This document shows, piece after piece, positions 11,001 through 21,283 of a DNA stretch of 64,000 bases (the stretch's first letter is position 1; each line of letters begins with the position of its first letter). The stretch covers positions 6,324,001 to 6,388,000 of the forward strand of contig OX377203.1 in the NCBI GenBank assembly GCA_947396885.1, read 5' to 3'. This DNA is from Heligmosomoides polygyrus polygyrus (taxonomy: Eukaryota > Nematoda > Chromadorea > Rhabditida > Heligmosomidae). Position numbers and translations under genes: made by a program. The notes under the pieces are model-generated. The model was not told the DNA's origin. It was given only the letters and a program-made list of their open reading frames with translations, and ran no database searches.

Positions 11001-14000
11001 TGGACATCACAGTGGGGGTACACCAAGGGTCGGCTCTGAGCCCGTTCCTCTTCCTGCTGACGCTTGACTGTATAGTGAACCACCTTGAGAAAGGCCCTCT
11101 CAGAACGATCCTCTACGCGGACGACATCGCCCTAGTAGCCGACAACCAGGAGGAGCTGGAGGAGAAGGTGCAGCTGTGGCAGAGAGCCCTTGCGGACAAC
11201 GGCCTACGGCTGAACGTGAAGAAGACGAAGTTCATCAGCTCTGAGCAGTGTGCTGGATCGATCCTAGACTGCCAAGGGGAAACGATCGAGAAGGTGGAAG
11301 AATTCCGCTACCTCGGAAGTGACCTATCCGAGAAAGGAAGTGTGGACCAGGCGGTCAGGGGACGGATAAACGCAGCCTGGCTCAAATGGAGGGAGTCCAC
11401 AGGGATCCTCTGCGACCGTAGATGCTCCAGGACGCTCAAAGGCAAGCTCTATAGAACAGTTGTGAGACCTGCCCTCCTCCACTGCAGTGAGTGCTGGGCC
11501 CTGGGTAAGGCGCAGGAGCGGCAACTGCACGCGACGGAGATGAGGATGCTGAGGTGGGCATGTGGATGGACCCGTCGGGACAGGGTGCGAAACGAGGATG
11601 TTAGGGCAGTGATGAAGACTGCCCCGATCCAGCTGAAGATGAGAGAGCAGCGCCTGAGGTGGTATGGACACGTCCTCAGAAGACCAGAGGATCACCCCAC
11701 AAGGTTGGCCCTAGATTACGAGGCACCCGGAAAGTGTCCGAGAGGAGCCCCTAGGAAAAGATGGAAGGACGTCATCAAGAGAGATCTCGCCGAAGTCGGC
11801 GCCACGGCAGATGACGCCCTAGATAGGATGAGGTGGCGACAGATCACAAGAACAGCGGACCCTGCGACTGCGCGGGACTAAACGCTCAGGAGAAGAAGAA
11901 GAAGTAGAGCGACTCCATTTAACCTTATGAGTCCCGTGTCACACCACTGGTTGACCATAAATCGCGTTCTGGACGTATTCATGTCCAATCCAATCTTCAT
12001 ACCTGCCACATTGAGCTCGTTCAGCATTTCCTCGACTTCTGCCGTGCTGGTAGAGATGAGAACAATATCGTCGTCGAAGCGAAGGTTGCTGATCCGTATA
12101 CCGTCGACAAGGTAGCCTTTATCGTCCCAGTTCAACTCTTTCATGGCATCCTGGAGTGCCGCTGTGAATAGCTTGGGAGAAATCGTGTCTCCTTGCCGTA
12201 CTCCTTTCCCTATAGGAATTTTAAGCTTTCGATTGAACAGCTGGATGGTGGTCGATGTGCTCGAGAAGCATTCGTCGAGAAGTCGGATGTAGGGCGATGG
12301 TATACCAGCGTGCACAAGTGCGTTCAAAACGGCGTTGATTTCCACGGAGTTGAACGCTTTCCGGTAATCCACGAAGACAAGGACAAGTGGGAGGTGGTAT
12401 TCGCGGCTCCTCTCGATGAGCTGTGAGACAGTCTGAATATGGTCCATGCAGGAGAAATCCTTGCGAAACCCTGCTTGCTCCACTGGCTGATATTCATCCA
12501 AGCAACGCTCCATGCGGTTAAGCAGTATCTTGGTGAAGATCTTGTACACAACCGAGAGAAGACTGATGGGTCGATAGTTGTTGATATCCTCCTGCTGACC
12601 TTTTTTGAAGATTAAAACTGTTTTCGACTCCTTCCATGAGTCCGGAATCCTACCAAGTCGACGGTAGTGGTTGAAGTGCTTGGCAAGAAGTGAGCAGAGG
12701 GCACTGCCACCCGCACGAAGGAGATCAGCAGAAATGCCGTCCGGTCCGGGAGCAGTGCCCGGCTTCAACCTTCTGATGGCATGAGCAACTTGTGATTCCA
12801 GAATGGCAGGTACTTCCTCAGCTGGTGGCATCAAATATTTCGGGACAGTGATGGAAGAACGGAACAGATCTGTGTAGAATTCTTGAACGATGGCCTCCAT
12901 CGCTCAAGAAAAAGTACAGGAAAAGAAAAAGAAAGGGTAAAAGGTACTGTATCCTTATTAGTATTTTGTTGTGCTTTCTTGCACTTCTTGAATTTTAAAG
13001 CAACGGCTCGTAGTGGGCACTTTTGCAGCGTGGATGGCGAAAATGGAAAGAGCTGTCACTAGCGCAGTAAGAGTTGTTGAGTTCGACTTTGCGTCGAAGT
13101 TAACGAGGCGTTTCGTTTTTTTAGAGTTTGTTAAGCTGCACTGGTTTTGTACTAAGCTTCCTTTTTCTTATTTCATAAGTTTATTGTGCCCATTTAAGGT
13201 ACCTTAGCGGGTTTACTTGAAAGTGCAATGCGCGGCGCATTCTGTAGGAAATATTTAACGCTGAGCGTCAGTCTGTTTCTATTCGCTGATTTTCTTCTCA
13301 CATTGGCTATCGTCGAATATGGGATTTATCCCCGTAGAAGAGGGAGGGGGAGAGCTTACTCAGTCTTTCTAACAATGACGGCAAAATTAAAAGTAACCTA
13401 TCTGACAAAGACAGAAAATATTAGGTTCTCCCATAAGTCTTCGTCGTTTTTTTCAACGACTCACTGCAGATTTCGCCGGCGGTCTCTTGCATAGCGCTGC
13501 ATAGCTTTCAAAAGGGAATGATTTGCTCTATCCGAACTTGTATTGCATTTCTTTTTTCATCATAAAATTTGTCAATTTTTAGATCGTTGAAGTGAAAAGT
13601 GAAAAAGTGAAAAAGTAGCCATTTGCGCACTTGTTATCTCCGCTTAGGCTTGTAGTTTTTTGCGCAGTTTTTTTTTGAGCATTTGGGAGACAATGTTCTG
13701 TGCTACAAGAATATGTGTTGGTCCTATTTGCTCACCTGTCCTTTATTGATTTTTAAGCCATCAAATTGGGACGTCCGAAGGAGGAGGTTATTTTTGCCGA
13801 CAGCTCCTGCTCTGTGGTTGGACTTTCTGGGTTGATGTTATATGTCATTCGAAAGAGAATGTCTTGCTCTATAAGAATATATGTTGCGTTTATTGATTTC
13901 TATTGAACATCAACAAAATGCCAAAAAGAGAAAAATCGTCTTCAGCAACAACTCCTTCTCCTTCTCCAGTTGTTGATATTCGACAGAACTCAGCGTGAGC

Positions 14001-17000
14001 CAATAAACGCGACACAAATTCTTACTGAGCAAGACATCCTCTTACAAACGACATATGACACCAAGCAAAAAAGTCCAACCACAGAACCGGAGTTCTGGTA
14101 AAAATTCGGACGGAAAAGTCTGAATTCCCAATTTGGTGGCCTAAAAATCAATAAAGGGCAAGTGAGAAAATAGGACCAACACATATTCTTATAGTACAGA
14201 ACATTGTCTCCCACACGCTCAAAAAAAACTGCGCAAAAAAAATTACAAACCTAAGCGGAGAGAACAAGTGCGCAAATGGCTGCTTTTCACTTTTCACTTT
14301 TCACTTCAACGACCTAGAAATTGACAAAATTCATGATGAAAAAGGAAGTGCAATACATGTTGTGATAGAGCAGATCATTCTCTTTCGAAAGCTATGCAGC
14401 GCTATGCAAGAGACAGCCGGGGAAATCTGCAGTATCGTTGAAAATAACAGCGGGGACTTATGGGACAACCTAATATTTTCATTCGTCCTTCAAAAAACTT
14501 ATGAAGACTCACCTAAGCGCCTAATGAATGCATACTTTTTGACGCCCAATTAATTAATTCATTAATTAATTACTATTGTTGTTTATTTTAACATCGTCTT
14601 GCCAATTCCCTCCGGTTTGCTACTTGTTTTTCTTTCCTTGTCTTTTTCTAATTACTTCTGCATCGCTATTTTCTTGTCGGAATTTCGACTGGTAGTATGT
14701 GCACCTTGTTTTATTTTTATTGCTCTCATCCACATGGAGATACCTTCCTAGGTAATAAATACAAGTAATAATAACAATTCAACTAATAATAAAGGCGAGA
14801 AGGATTTTTCTTACGAGAGCTCTTTTCCTAGCAATTTTCCAGTCGGAAAAGGTCACGCTGTTTGTAGGTTTTTTCTCGCTTCTTTAGCGGTGCCTCCCCC
14901 CCCCCCCCCGACTAGGACAAATCCGGAATATGTTTTTGAAGTTACCTTTTCGTAATTTCTGTGAATTTTTTCTGATTTTTTATCTTCCTCCACCTACTAA
15001 GGAGCATCAAAAATGGCTGCTAATTCAACCCAGCATCCGCGACAGGAACGAAGGGAGGGACTCGCTCGAGCTCGGGTAGAGCATATACCATTTTTCGTCG
15101 AATTGAGCTTTTTTAAATCAAATTGGACACTTTTTACGTCGAAATGGACAATTTTCTAAGCCAGCTTAAGAATTTTGAAATCAAAGCAAAATCTTCCAAA
15201 TCGAAGTGAAAGTCTGTTTTTTTTTTCGAAATAAGCTGTATTTTCTACATAAGACTTGATACTCTCTACAAAGGTTAGAATAATTTTTTGTCCAAGGAAA
15301 ATTTTAGTATGACATATATTGAAATTTTAATCCGCCTGCCCATTTACCCACAAGTAAACACATTGTTTGAGATTTTATAGAATGTTTTTTTTTTCAGGAA
15401 AATAATGGTTTAAAGAGCAGGAAGGCGGCCATTTTTAGCGTCGAAAAGAGATTGCGCCATGCCCTCTTACGAGATGTCGCAATTTTTATTCGACTGATAG
15501 AGGAATTTCTGTTCGCATAGGGTTTCACACCTGTAAAACTGATACAGTTGTAAAGAACACACATGTTCTCACTTTGATGTTCTATTCAAGCAGCTTTTAC
15601 ACTATCACTCAAATAAAAATAGCGACGAGTTTTTCTAGTGCATAGCGCAATCCGTTCACTAAATGATTGCTGTCTTCGCTTCGATTGAATGTTTTGCTTG
15701 TTTTGTTTTGCTTGAAAACAACGTTTGTTTTGCTTGAAAACAACGTTTAGTTTATTATTTTTCTTAAATAAATTTAAATTCTATAAAATTATTACACCCT
15801 TTCGGGCAGGTGATCTAAAAAAAATTTCAAAGAAATCATACTAAAGTTTTCCTTGTGCAGAAAAAAAATATTCTAATCACCTTAAAATATTGCGAAATGT
15901 CATCTTATAAGACGTCACATTTTTTAATCCATTGATAGCGGGCGGAATTTCTGTTTGCATAGAGTTTCACACCTGCAAAAACTAGTACAATTGTAAAGAA
16001 CACACATATGTATTCTCGCTTTGATATTTCATGTAAGAAGCATTTACACAATCACCCAAATAAAAATCGCGACAAGTTTTTCGAGTGCATGGCGCAATGT
16101 GGTTTTTCGATTAACTGGATGCGTTGTTGCGTTTGCGCTTTAAAGCAAAGCTTTGTTTTTTCCAAAAAATTAAAATTTTATAAAATTATTACACTCATTC
16201 GGGTAGGTGAACTAGAAAATTTCAAAAAATCATGCTAAAATTTTCCTTGAGCAAAAATTTTTCTAACCACCTTGAAGAGTAAGAAGCTTATTTCGATTTA
16301 GAAGACGTTCGATTTGACTTCAAAAGTCTTAGGCTAGCTTAGAAAGATATCCAAATTCACGCGAAAAGTGTCCAATTTGATTTGAAAAGTGTCCGGTTTC
16401 GGCCGATTGCTCGACATTGATCGATTTGTATGCTTTGTACGAGCGACTCAGTCGCTTCAGTCGCGGACCATGAACGGGCTCTAAAAGCAACAGAGGATGG
16501 GGAGGATAAGGAATTCGACTGGTTTGCACCTATGACGATGTCTGACCAACCAAACGCTACGGAGGATTCAGAATGGTTGATGATAGTTGAATTTTTACGC
16601 AGTTCTATGCTGTAGAATGGAGCTATCCCTGAGCCTCATATGTAATTCGATGTAATTCGCACAATTGAGACTCCAGAATTCTTTATCGGCGAGCTTTCGC
16701 TGCTTAACAGCTTCCTCAGGCCTTTAATAACATTACACATAGTGATACCACCATCAAACTATACAATGATAATAATGGTAAAACTAACCAAGCAGGCCTC
16801 GCTAACAGAGCCTCACCACAGCGATGCTCCTTACAAATAAAGTTACTGTAAACAACGTTGCCACTGATCTTCTTAATCACTACATGATAAGCCTCAGCGC
16901 CTCGGTCTGCTCATCCCTATTGTTGATTTCGGGGTTCAGCCTCTTTATTGCAAGGGCTTCGAGCAGCTTCCCTTCTAGCGGGGTTATCAGTGAGCGGGGC

Positions 17001-20000
17001 AATACGTTAACTTTGATTGCAGGAGGGGCTTCATGAGTGTGGTGGAGGGTGCGGTGTCGCGAAAAGCTGTTCGTAGGGCAAGAAGTGGGGTTTCGCAACG
17101 CTCGCACGTGCTCGAAGCCTCGCAACGAACAGCTTTTCGCGACACCGCACCCTCCACCACACTCATGAAGCCCCTCCTACAATCAAAGTTAACGTATTAC
17201 ACCGCTCGCTGATAACCCCGCTAGAAAGGAAGCTGCTCGAAGACCTTGCAATAAAGAGGCTGAACCCCGAAATCAACAGTAGGGATGAGCAGACCGAGGC
17301 ACTGAGGCTTATCATGTAGTGATTAAGAAGATCAGTGGCAACGTTGTTTACAGCAACTTTATTTGTAAGGAGCATTGCTGTGGTGAGGTTCTGTTAGCGA
17401 GGCCTGCTTGGTTAGTTTTACCATGATTACTATTGTATAGTTTGATGATGGTATCACTATGTGTAATGTTATTAAAGGCCTGAGGAAGCTGTTAAGCAGC
17501 GAAAGCTCGCCGATAAAGAATTCTGGAGTCTCAATTGTGCCAATTGCATCGCAGTTCTATTATATACGTCTGGGAATGATGTCTCAAGTGTTGGGACGCA
17601 TACGAGGAATAGTCTACTGTGTCATTCTTGTTTTGCACAGAAGTACTGCACTATTAAAGGAATTCTTCAGGCAGCTCTAAACAATAGGGCTTAACGCTGT
17701 CTTATCCTACGGCTATAGAAGTTCTGTGTAAGAAAGAAGAGTACCAACAATGGTCACAGTCCTTAAGCTACTATGGAGGTAGCTGTGCAAAAAAACTGCT
17801 AATCCCTAATGAAGGGCACTCTAGAGCCCATAATCCTGTGTGCTATTGAGAAAGTACACGTCCTCATCTAATGGATGCGTTATTTCTCTAGGCAAAGTTC
17901 AGCCAATATTCAGAAGCACAGCTGTGTGGAGATCTAATCATCTGAATTCAGAAGACGTTTAGTAGCCTGCATTGTCGTGTTTCAGGCCAGTATGACGTCC
18001 GAGCATGTGGTCAGTCTGTTGGAGAAGGAGTACCACGCGATTCAGCTGTTCGTCTCCAGCATGCCGCATATTGACGAGATCTCCGAGTCGGACATTCCGA
18101 AACTGCTGTCCAGGACGGTGTTCGCCATCATGGCCGTGAGACACTGCTATCGGTGAGTGGAGGCACTATTCCACCACCCCGCCCACTGCGATTAGGACTC
18201 CGCCCATTCGTGCGTCCCCAACAACAGGTTAGATGTGAGCTATTCAGAATGAGCGATGCGGAAGTGGTGTTCGAGTGCGGTTCACGCGTGCCGCTCCCCG
18301 GCCTACCACCGCCGTTCGTCGCCTTCTTCCGACGAGTCGCCGAGAAGGCACCGGCCTTCAAGACGGTCGTCGACTGGGAGCCGCAATCCTACTGCGCCCT
18401 GCAGGCCATGCAGTTCTTCTCCGGGAATACTGGTAAGGATATAATCATTTGGAGGTATTTTCTGCAAAACAATCGTGAACATGCGCAAACGTGTCGCTGG
18501 GGTGACCTACATCGGAAGGCGGGAACGCGCTGCCAGCCAATCAGAGCACACTTATTCACGCGCTAGCCAATCAGGACACCGGCCGTAAGCCCTCTGCATG
18601 ACGCGCCCACATAACACGTTCTGGTTGGCCACTATCCACTATCCCATGTAGGCCGCATTGACGACTTGTGCCAAATTTGCCAAATTTCGATGAAGTTTGC
18701 GCTTTAACGGCAGGGAAATTTCGATGGGCGGGATTTGTATCCAATGTCCACACTTTTGAAGGGCTAAGATGTTCACTCACTCCTACATACGTTAGAGTGG
18801 CAAGTGTGCTACAGTAGGAAAGTAGGTCCATGATTGGTCAGCTGGGAACTTGAGGCCTATTGTTAGCCCCGTCCACTTGGCTGGTTTCACGCTGACAGAG
18901 GTGGAGACTCTATTTGTGATCTGCTAATACCAGTAGGAACTTCGAAAACCCTATAGCATTTTCGAGACAAACACAATTAAGTCCGCTCAATTTATCGACC
19001 AAGCATTTGACCTGATGGGCGGAGCTTTAAAATAGGTGCCAGCCGGGTCCGATGGGCGGAGCTTCAAAATAAATGCACTCTCTTCTTCCTCAACAGACGT
19101 TTTCGTAAATCGTAAAGGTAATAGTCGTCGTGGTGCCTTGATTGATAGACACTTGTTTGGTCAATGTTGTGAATGGTTGTGATTTGCTGCCGCGTTTCGG
19201 TCTCCCTATGTAGGCCACATTACCGACATGTGCCGTGAAAACTTTAAAGGTCTGCCGCGTTCGAGCTACTGCAAGACAATGGCTCCTCAGCCATGATTGG
19301 TCAGTCCGGAGCATTGGGCAAGTAGGCGGCTAGTAGGTGGGGCTCTGCAGGCTCCGCCTACTTGCTTAAACCTTGGATTACTGTGTGATCTTCGAGCAAA
19401 TTGACATGAGAGTTTGGGCGATGGCGGAAGAAGGGCCTTCTGAAGTCGCAAACGCTTTCAGTGTTACCCAATTGACACAGCGGGAAGATTTGGCCCAATG
19501 GGCGATGGAGAAGGATGAGGTCTGACGCTTCTGGTCAGACGGTCGCGGCACCTGTCGAATCATAGGTCCCCCCTTTCATGCAGACCACGCCCGCTTTCTT
19601 AAAAAACGTGGGAAAACGTACTAAAATTGAAAAGTTTTTGGGTTTTTCTGGACATTGATTGCTGTCACTATTTGCTGCTCAGACTTTTTGGCTTTATGAA
19701 ATAATCATTTACCTGTTTTTTACGATTTTTTATTATATTTTTGAAAATTTTAAGACCGTTGTTGCTGCTTCAGACAACAACCTGCTGGATCTGCACAGTA
19801 AGGCGGCGACAGACCACGTTCAGAGCAAGATCGTGAACGCCCTGAAAGATCACTGCAGTACGGCGCAACCGAACAAGCTGGCTAGAATCGTGGAGCAGGT
19901 ACGGCGAATCGATACCGATCGATATTTTATCGACCGGCTGAGTTAATCGTTTGTAATTCAGGTCTACGCGTTCGACGAGTTCCATATGTTGGGTGCTGAG

Positions 20001-20846
20001 ATGGTGGAGTGCTGTCTCGTCCATCACATCAATCTTCCACCGCATCTCGTGCGTGTCACCGAGGTAACGCTACCGTAATCCGATTACCGTATGACTGAAA
20101 GGGCAGCTGTCGGCGTTTAGTAAAGGGCGATGATTTCAGCAGTTGTAAAGCCTTTCACTGGTAAAAACACTGCAGATTAATCTGACCGGTATATAGAGAA
20201 GAGAGGAAGCCATTAAGCGTTCTCCTAGTTGGTGGGGGATATCGTCTGCGAAAGGAAACTGTAGATACCCACGCCATGTAGCGTCCGCCGTTTTTATCCC
20301 AGCTTGATGCGTCAGTGCACGCCATCTGGGACTTTCGCACGTCAAAAACACGTCAAAACAAGATGATAGCAGATTGCATGGCGTCAAGTGAGGTGTTTGC
20401 GTCGCGACTGCAGATTCCATGATTTCCTAGACTTACAGTGTCCTTTCCGCTACCTTCCAGACAAGGAAGGCTTCGCACATTCTTTCTGATTGACGGGATA
20501 TGATCCGCTTATTTTTACGCCCCATTTTTATAGCCATTTTTCTAAAAGTCTCCAAACTCGTGTAACATTCTTCACCCTTTGGGCGGAGTAGAGGGCGGAG
20601 CTTATCACACATAATGAACAAAACGCCCACCACGTTATCGAGTGCTCACAATATCAGTAATTCACCGACCAGAACAGCAAGATAATGTACTTTCAGAGCA
20701 ACGTATCGATCCACTAAACAATCGATATCGATCGATTCCAGGTTCCACGTGCGCCGCTGCGAAGCGCCGATGCGGTACAACAACCACCTGCGGCACTGCT
20801 TCATCCGAGCAGTTCACACTTTGCGCCTCTAACACACGCCTACTAG
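5064..20846 (+). CDS. nhr-6: NR4A (NGFI-B/Nurr1-type) nuclear hormone receptor, NHR-6 orthologue
   Basis: Exons: 5064-5225, 5451-5558, 5753 or 5808-5970, 6028-6157, 7307-7464, 17986-18152, 18233-18432, 19774-19898, 19962-20063, 20742-20846. The third and fourth encode the DNA-binding domain: [20 protein letters not shown], a P-box CEGCKGFFK, then [11 protein letters not shown], the second zinc finger and CLSVGMVKE. The fifth gives the NR4A hinge ([17 protein letters not shown]) and start of the ligand-binding domain; later exons complete it. Apart from exons 2 and 3, all junctions keep phase. The first acceptor (attttttcag at 5054-5063) may be a spliced-leader site with ATG at 5089, although the frame stays open upstream (LNPLQCDF) and an earlier exon outside the window is possible. 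From ATG 5089 the product is about 464 residues, short for NR4A (about 600), mostly in the N-terminal part. The last exon is the least certain: it lacks the usual NR4A AF-2 ending. Confidence 0.88.
5594..5757. mobile_element. MITE making up most of nhr-6 intron 2
   Basis: The left end gaactagtcgttaat...tggcctacatgg and the right end ccatgtaggccacattaact...agtgcca are inverted repeats. The right end recurs at 18650, 19205, 31730, 48180 and 62905 (atgtaggccacattaacgac). The element fills nearly the whole 5559-5752 interval between exons 2 and 3. The nearest splice acceptor (ctaccag, 5746-5752) lies inside its right terminal repeat. Confidence 0.65.
6262..6445. mobile_element. CCAAT-type MITE in nhr-6 intron 4
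   Basis: The left end catgtcgcgaaagtgagcagc plus gccagccaatcagg and the right end agctgtccacattcgcgacatg are inverted repeats of the family clustered at 3650-4925. Confidence 0.55.
6430..7265. repeat. Three diverged tandem repeats of about 270 bp
   Basis: Units begin near 6430, 6727 and 6972 with cccacattcgcgacat. They continue through ctgattggtcagcgtctat and gtggccaatcatagagc, and end around acatgta. Each has one CCAAT and one ATTGG. The array fills most of nhr-6 intron 4 (6158-7306). Confidence 0.6.
7862..8140 (+). repeat. tRNA-derived SINE, family 1
   Basis: Starts at tgacgcagtcggtgaagatg (A-box region) and has ggttcaaatttcccgccc (B-box region). It ends with cgtagaagtgaaatgcgtggcgtattcc, the conserved 3' part of this family. 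It lies in nhr-6 intron 5, in the sense direction of the gene. Confidence 0.65.
8340..8816 (-). pseudogene. Outer RTE element, 3' part (split by insertion)
   Basis: Minus-strand reading frames give the RTE C-terminal signature: [41 protein letters not shown], ending near 8385. The 3' end has a (aagt)n-like tract at 8318-8335, as in the RTE copy ending at 42905. An agatag microsatellite at 8764-8780 replaces part of the domain. The other half of the same element is at 11905-12903; the 3.1-kb element between them is a later insertion. Confidence 0.75.
8800..8816. repeat. Target-site duplication, left
   Basis: gtagagcgactccattt is repeated exactly at 11904-11920, flanking the inner RTE element. 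The sequence belongs to the coding region of the outer RTE. Confidence 0.85.
8817..8893 (+). repeat. tRNA-like 5' head of the RTE element
   Basis: Contains ttagcctagtggttagtagt (A box) and aggttcgactcccggctcgg (consensus B box). A GTTT/AAAC stem holds a 7-base loop catgcac in the anticodon-arm position. Acceptor-stem pairing is only partial (ccgag/ctcgg) and position 33 is A instead of T, so a working tRNA is unlikely. It begins exactly at the target duplication, so it is part of the inserted element. Confidence 0.65.
8896..9606 (+). pseudogene. RTE apurinic-type endonuclease, catalytic core deleted
   Basis: From ATG 8896 the frame runs into [28 protein letters not shown] and [12 protein letters not shown], the N-terminal half of an AP-type endonuclease, which nicks target DNA for target-primed reverse transcription. 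After SVPEGKG (about 9515) the frame ends in unrelated residues. The homologous reading resumes in another frame at [11 protein letters not shown]. The expected G-D-x-N-G-H-V-G segment is missing, so a small deletion removed catalytic residues and shifted the frame. Confidence 0.75.
9638..11881 (+). CDS. RTE reverse transcriptase (with endonuclease C-terminus)
   Basis: An open frame of 747 codons with no internal stop. It is already open upstream to about 9515, so the stated start is not a real initiation site. Residues 1-50 are the end of the endonuclease ([19 protein letters not shown]). The reverse transcriptase spans roughly residues 255-560: [49 protein letters not shown] and the catalytic [11 protein letters not shown] near residue 492. 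The C-terminal part has [18 protein letters not shown]. It copies the element's RNA at a nicked target in the nucleus. The truncated endonuclease upstream suggests it could not mobilise itself. Confidence 0.85.
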   Translation: MTYASGGRRTEVDHILVRRAALKTVRNVKVIPGEDVASQHRPLVADLSIPLPTRPKVRTEPRIRWWRLRGSERNELRRAVLEAGLPDPAGPVNETWRRVAETILRCAKETLGETKGETRGNKSAWFWNEEVQAAVKRKKEAYKLWQKTRAPEHFTAYRKLKRLAKTAVAKAKNAEMDALYEKLDGPEGEKFAIRLAKARHRASLDIRVVKTVKSADGRVLRKPVEVRERWEEYFKELLNEEFPRREAEEEQPTEGPIPPWTQEEVRKAIRKMKLGKAAGPDGVPVEAWKVLGDLGINWLTQFLNRITKEGKMPDDWRNSTIVPIFKQKGDASECSNYRGIKLISHTMKIYERLVDSRLREMVPISQVQWGFMPERSTTDAMFIARQVMEKYREKRKPCYLAFLDLEKAYDRLARTVIWNALRGRGVPERLITVIRDMYEGSKAAIRTPHGVTRKVDITVGVHQGSALSPFLFLLTLDCIVNHLEKGPLRTILYADDIALVADNQEELEEKVQLWQRALADNGLRLNVKKTKFISSEQCAGSILDCQGETIEKVEEFRYLGSDLSEKGSVDQAVRGRINAAWLKWRESTGILCDRRCSRTLKGKLYRTVVRPALLHCSECWALGKAQERQLHATEMRMLRWACGWTRRDRVRNEDVRAVMKTAPIQLKMREQRLRWYGHVLRRPEDHPTRLALDYEAPGKCPRGAPRKRWKDVIKRDLAEVGATADDALDRMRWRQITRTADPATARD
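11905..12903 (-). pseudogene. Outer RTE element, 5' part with reverse transcriptase core
   Basis: The minus-strand frame from 12900 encodes [56 protein letters not shown] and an FDDDIVLIS motif (usual F/Y-A-D-D, here D-D-D). It ends RLNG at the target duplication, where reading continues at 8816. No endonuclease is seen upstream of 12903, so the copy is 5'-truncated. The inner element inserted in the opposite orientation. Confidence 0.8.
13421..14473. mobile_element. Foldback mariner derivative, copy 1
   Basis: Ends ttaggttctcccataagtc and gacttatgggacaacctaa are mariner-type terminal repeats flanked by TA. The whole 1.05-kb element is an inverted repeat with arms of about 480 bp. Both arms contain ccgnnggtctcttgcatagcgctg and cttttcactttttcac. 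The centre is near 13945 (ccaaaaagagaaaaatcgtc). There is no transposase. Related copies lie at 32932-33900, 44333-45388 and 45841-46844. Confidence 0.8.
14880..14925. repeat. C tract and MITE end
   Basis: A run of 14 or more C is followed by gactaggacaaatcc. This resembles the right end of the element at 57089-57533 (C tract then gactaggatagatcc). A matching left end was not found nearby, so this may be a solo end. Confidence 0.35.
15090..16402. repeat. Long-terminal-inverted-repeat element with internal tandem duplication
   Basis: The left 15110-15200 (tcaaattggacactttttac, tctaagccagcttaag) and right 16290-16400 (cttaggctagcttagaaaga, aagtgtccaatttga) are inverted repeats of about 100 bp. 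Inside, a unit of about 425 bp is tandemly duplicated (15475-15830 and 15895-16240), sharing tttcacacctg, gtaaagaacacacat and tcaaataaaaat. No transposase was recognised. It lies in nhr-6 intron 5. Confidence 0.55.
16648..17551. repeat. Penelope-like palindrome 1
   Basis: A 0.9-kb inverted repeat with arms 16648-17074 and 17122-17551 around a loop of about 47 bp. Each arm encodes, reading outward from the centre, the tail of a GIY-YIG-type domain: [20 protein letters not shown] then ALRLIM and a stop. This resembles the 3' end of Penelope-like element polyproteins. Outer ends carry a hammerhead-like core. The arms differ by scattered substitutions. It lies in nhr-6 intron 5. Confidence 0.7.
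17480..17504 (+). ncRNA. Hammerhead-ribozyme-like core in right arm of palindrome 1
   Basis: ctgagga, a GCTG/CAGC stem with loop ttaag, then gaaa: the CUGANGA...GAAA arrangement of a hammerhead core, with one extra A before stem II. Its mirror copy is on the minus strand at 16695-16719. Hammerheads are known in Penelope-like elements. Stems I and III and the cleavage site were not established, so activity is unproven. Confidence 0.45.
18490..18675. mobile_element. MITE in nhr-6 intron 7
   Basis: The left end gtgacctacatcggaaggcg and the right end ccatgtaggccgcattgacg are diverged inverted repeats of the same family as the element in intron 2. Internal gccaatcag boxes are present. Confidence 0.55.
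18676..19773. other. Remainder of nhr-6 intron 7
   Basis: Contains further MITE pieces, for example tatgtaggccacattaccgacatg at 19206-19229, and two copies of gatgggcggagctt (near 19014 and 19048). No exon or RNA gene was recognised. Confidence 0.4.
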
Positions 20847-21118
20847 AAGAGATCTGTAAAGAGAGACTAATCGATAGTAATCGATAATATAAATCGATAA
20901 TCACGTTGCAATGTCGTATGCCCATTTGTTCGGTGCGATATCATATCTTTGAGTGTGTATGTGTGTGTGTGTTCGTATGTTTTCAATGTCGCGTTGCTAG
21001 ACGTCTAATCTCTGAATTCATCTGTCGGCTACAGTATCACGAGGCATACGGTACATTGCTCTGAACTGAATAATTCCGTCGAAAGCGACGCGCCACGCGA
21101 AATGTCGCTACCAGGAGC

Positions 21119-21283
21119 GTAAGGCCCTGTTCGTACTTCGCAATGGGAGCGACAGCAGTGATTGGTCACTTGAGCAAATCATACGAATCGATTTGTGCTA
21201 GGCGATCACTCTGCATCAATCGATCTGTATGCACTGCACTAGGACTTTGGCGCTGCCGTCGCGAAGTATAAACAGGCTCTAAC
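21119..21283. mobile_element. Short MITE with TACTTCGC ends
   Basis: The left end aaggccctgttcgtacttcgc and the right end gcgaagtataaacaggctct are inverted repeats. The same end sequence recurs at 25790-26700, 47905-48092 and 60218-60420. Confidence 0.55.

Larger units (their letters stand above)
8817..11904 (+). mobile_element. RTE-clade non-LTR retrotransposon inserted into an older RTE
   Basis: Bounded by an exact 17-bp target duplication. It starts with a tRNA-like sequence (8817-8893), then an endonuclease frame (from ATG 8896), a reverse transcriptase frame ending at 11881, and a 3' end of gaagaagaagaag, the short microsatellite tail typical of RTE. Few mutations break the reverse transcriptase frame, so the copy is fairly young. 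It lies in the large intron of nhr-6, same strand. Confidence 0.85.

Noticed and set aside
16880..17375. Two mirror 70-80-codon frames as host genes
   Set aside because: They are mirror copies of the same Penelope-like tail in the two arms of a palindrome.
18153..18566. 137-codon plus frame as a separate gene
   Set aside because: It contains nhr-6 exon 7 (18233-18432) plus flanking intron. The splice sites fit the neighbouring exons in phase.
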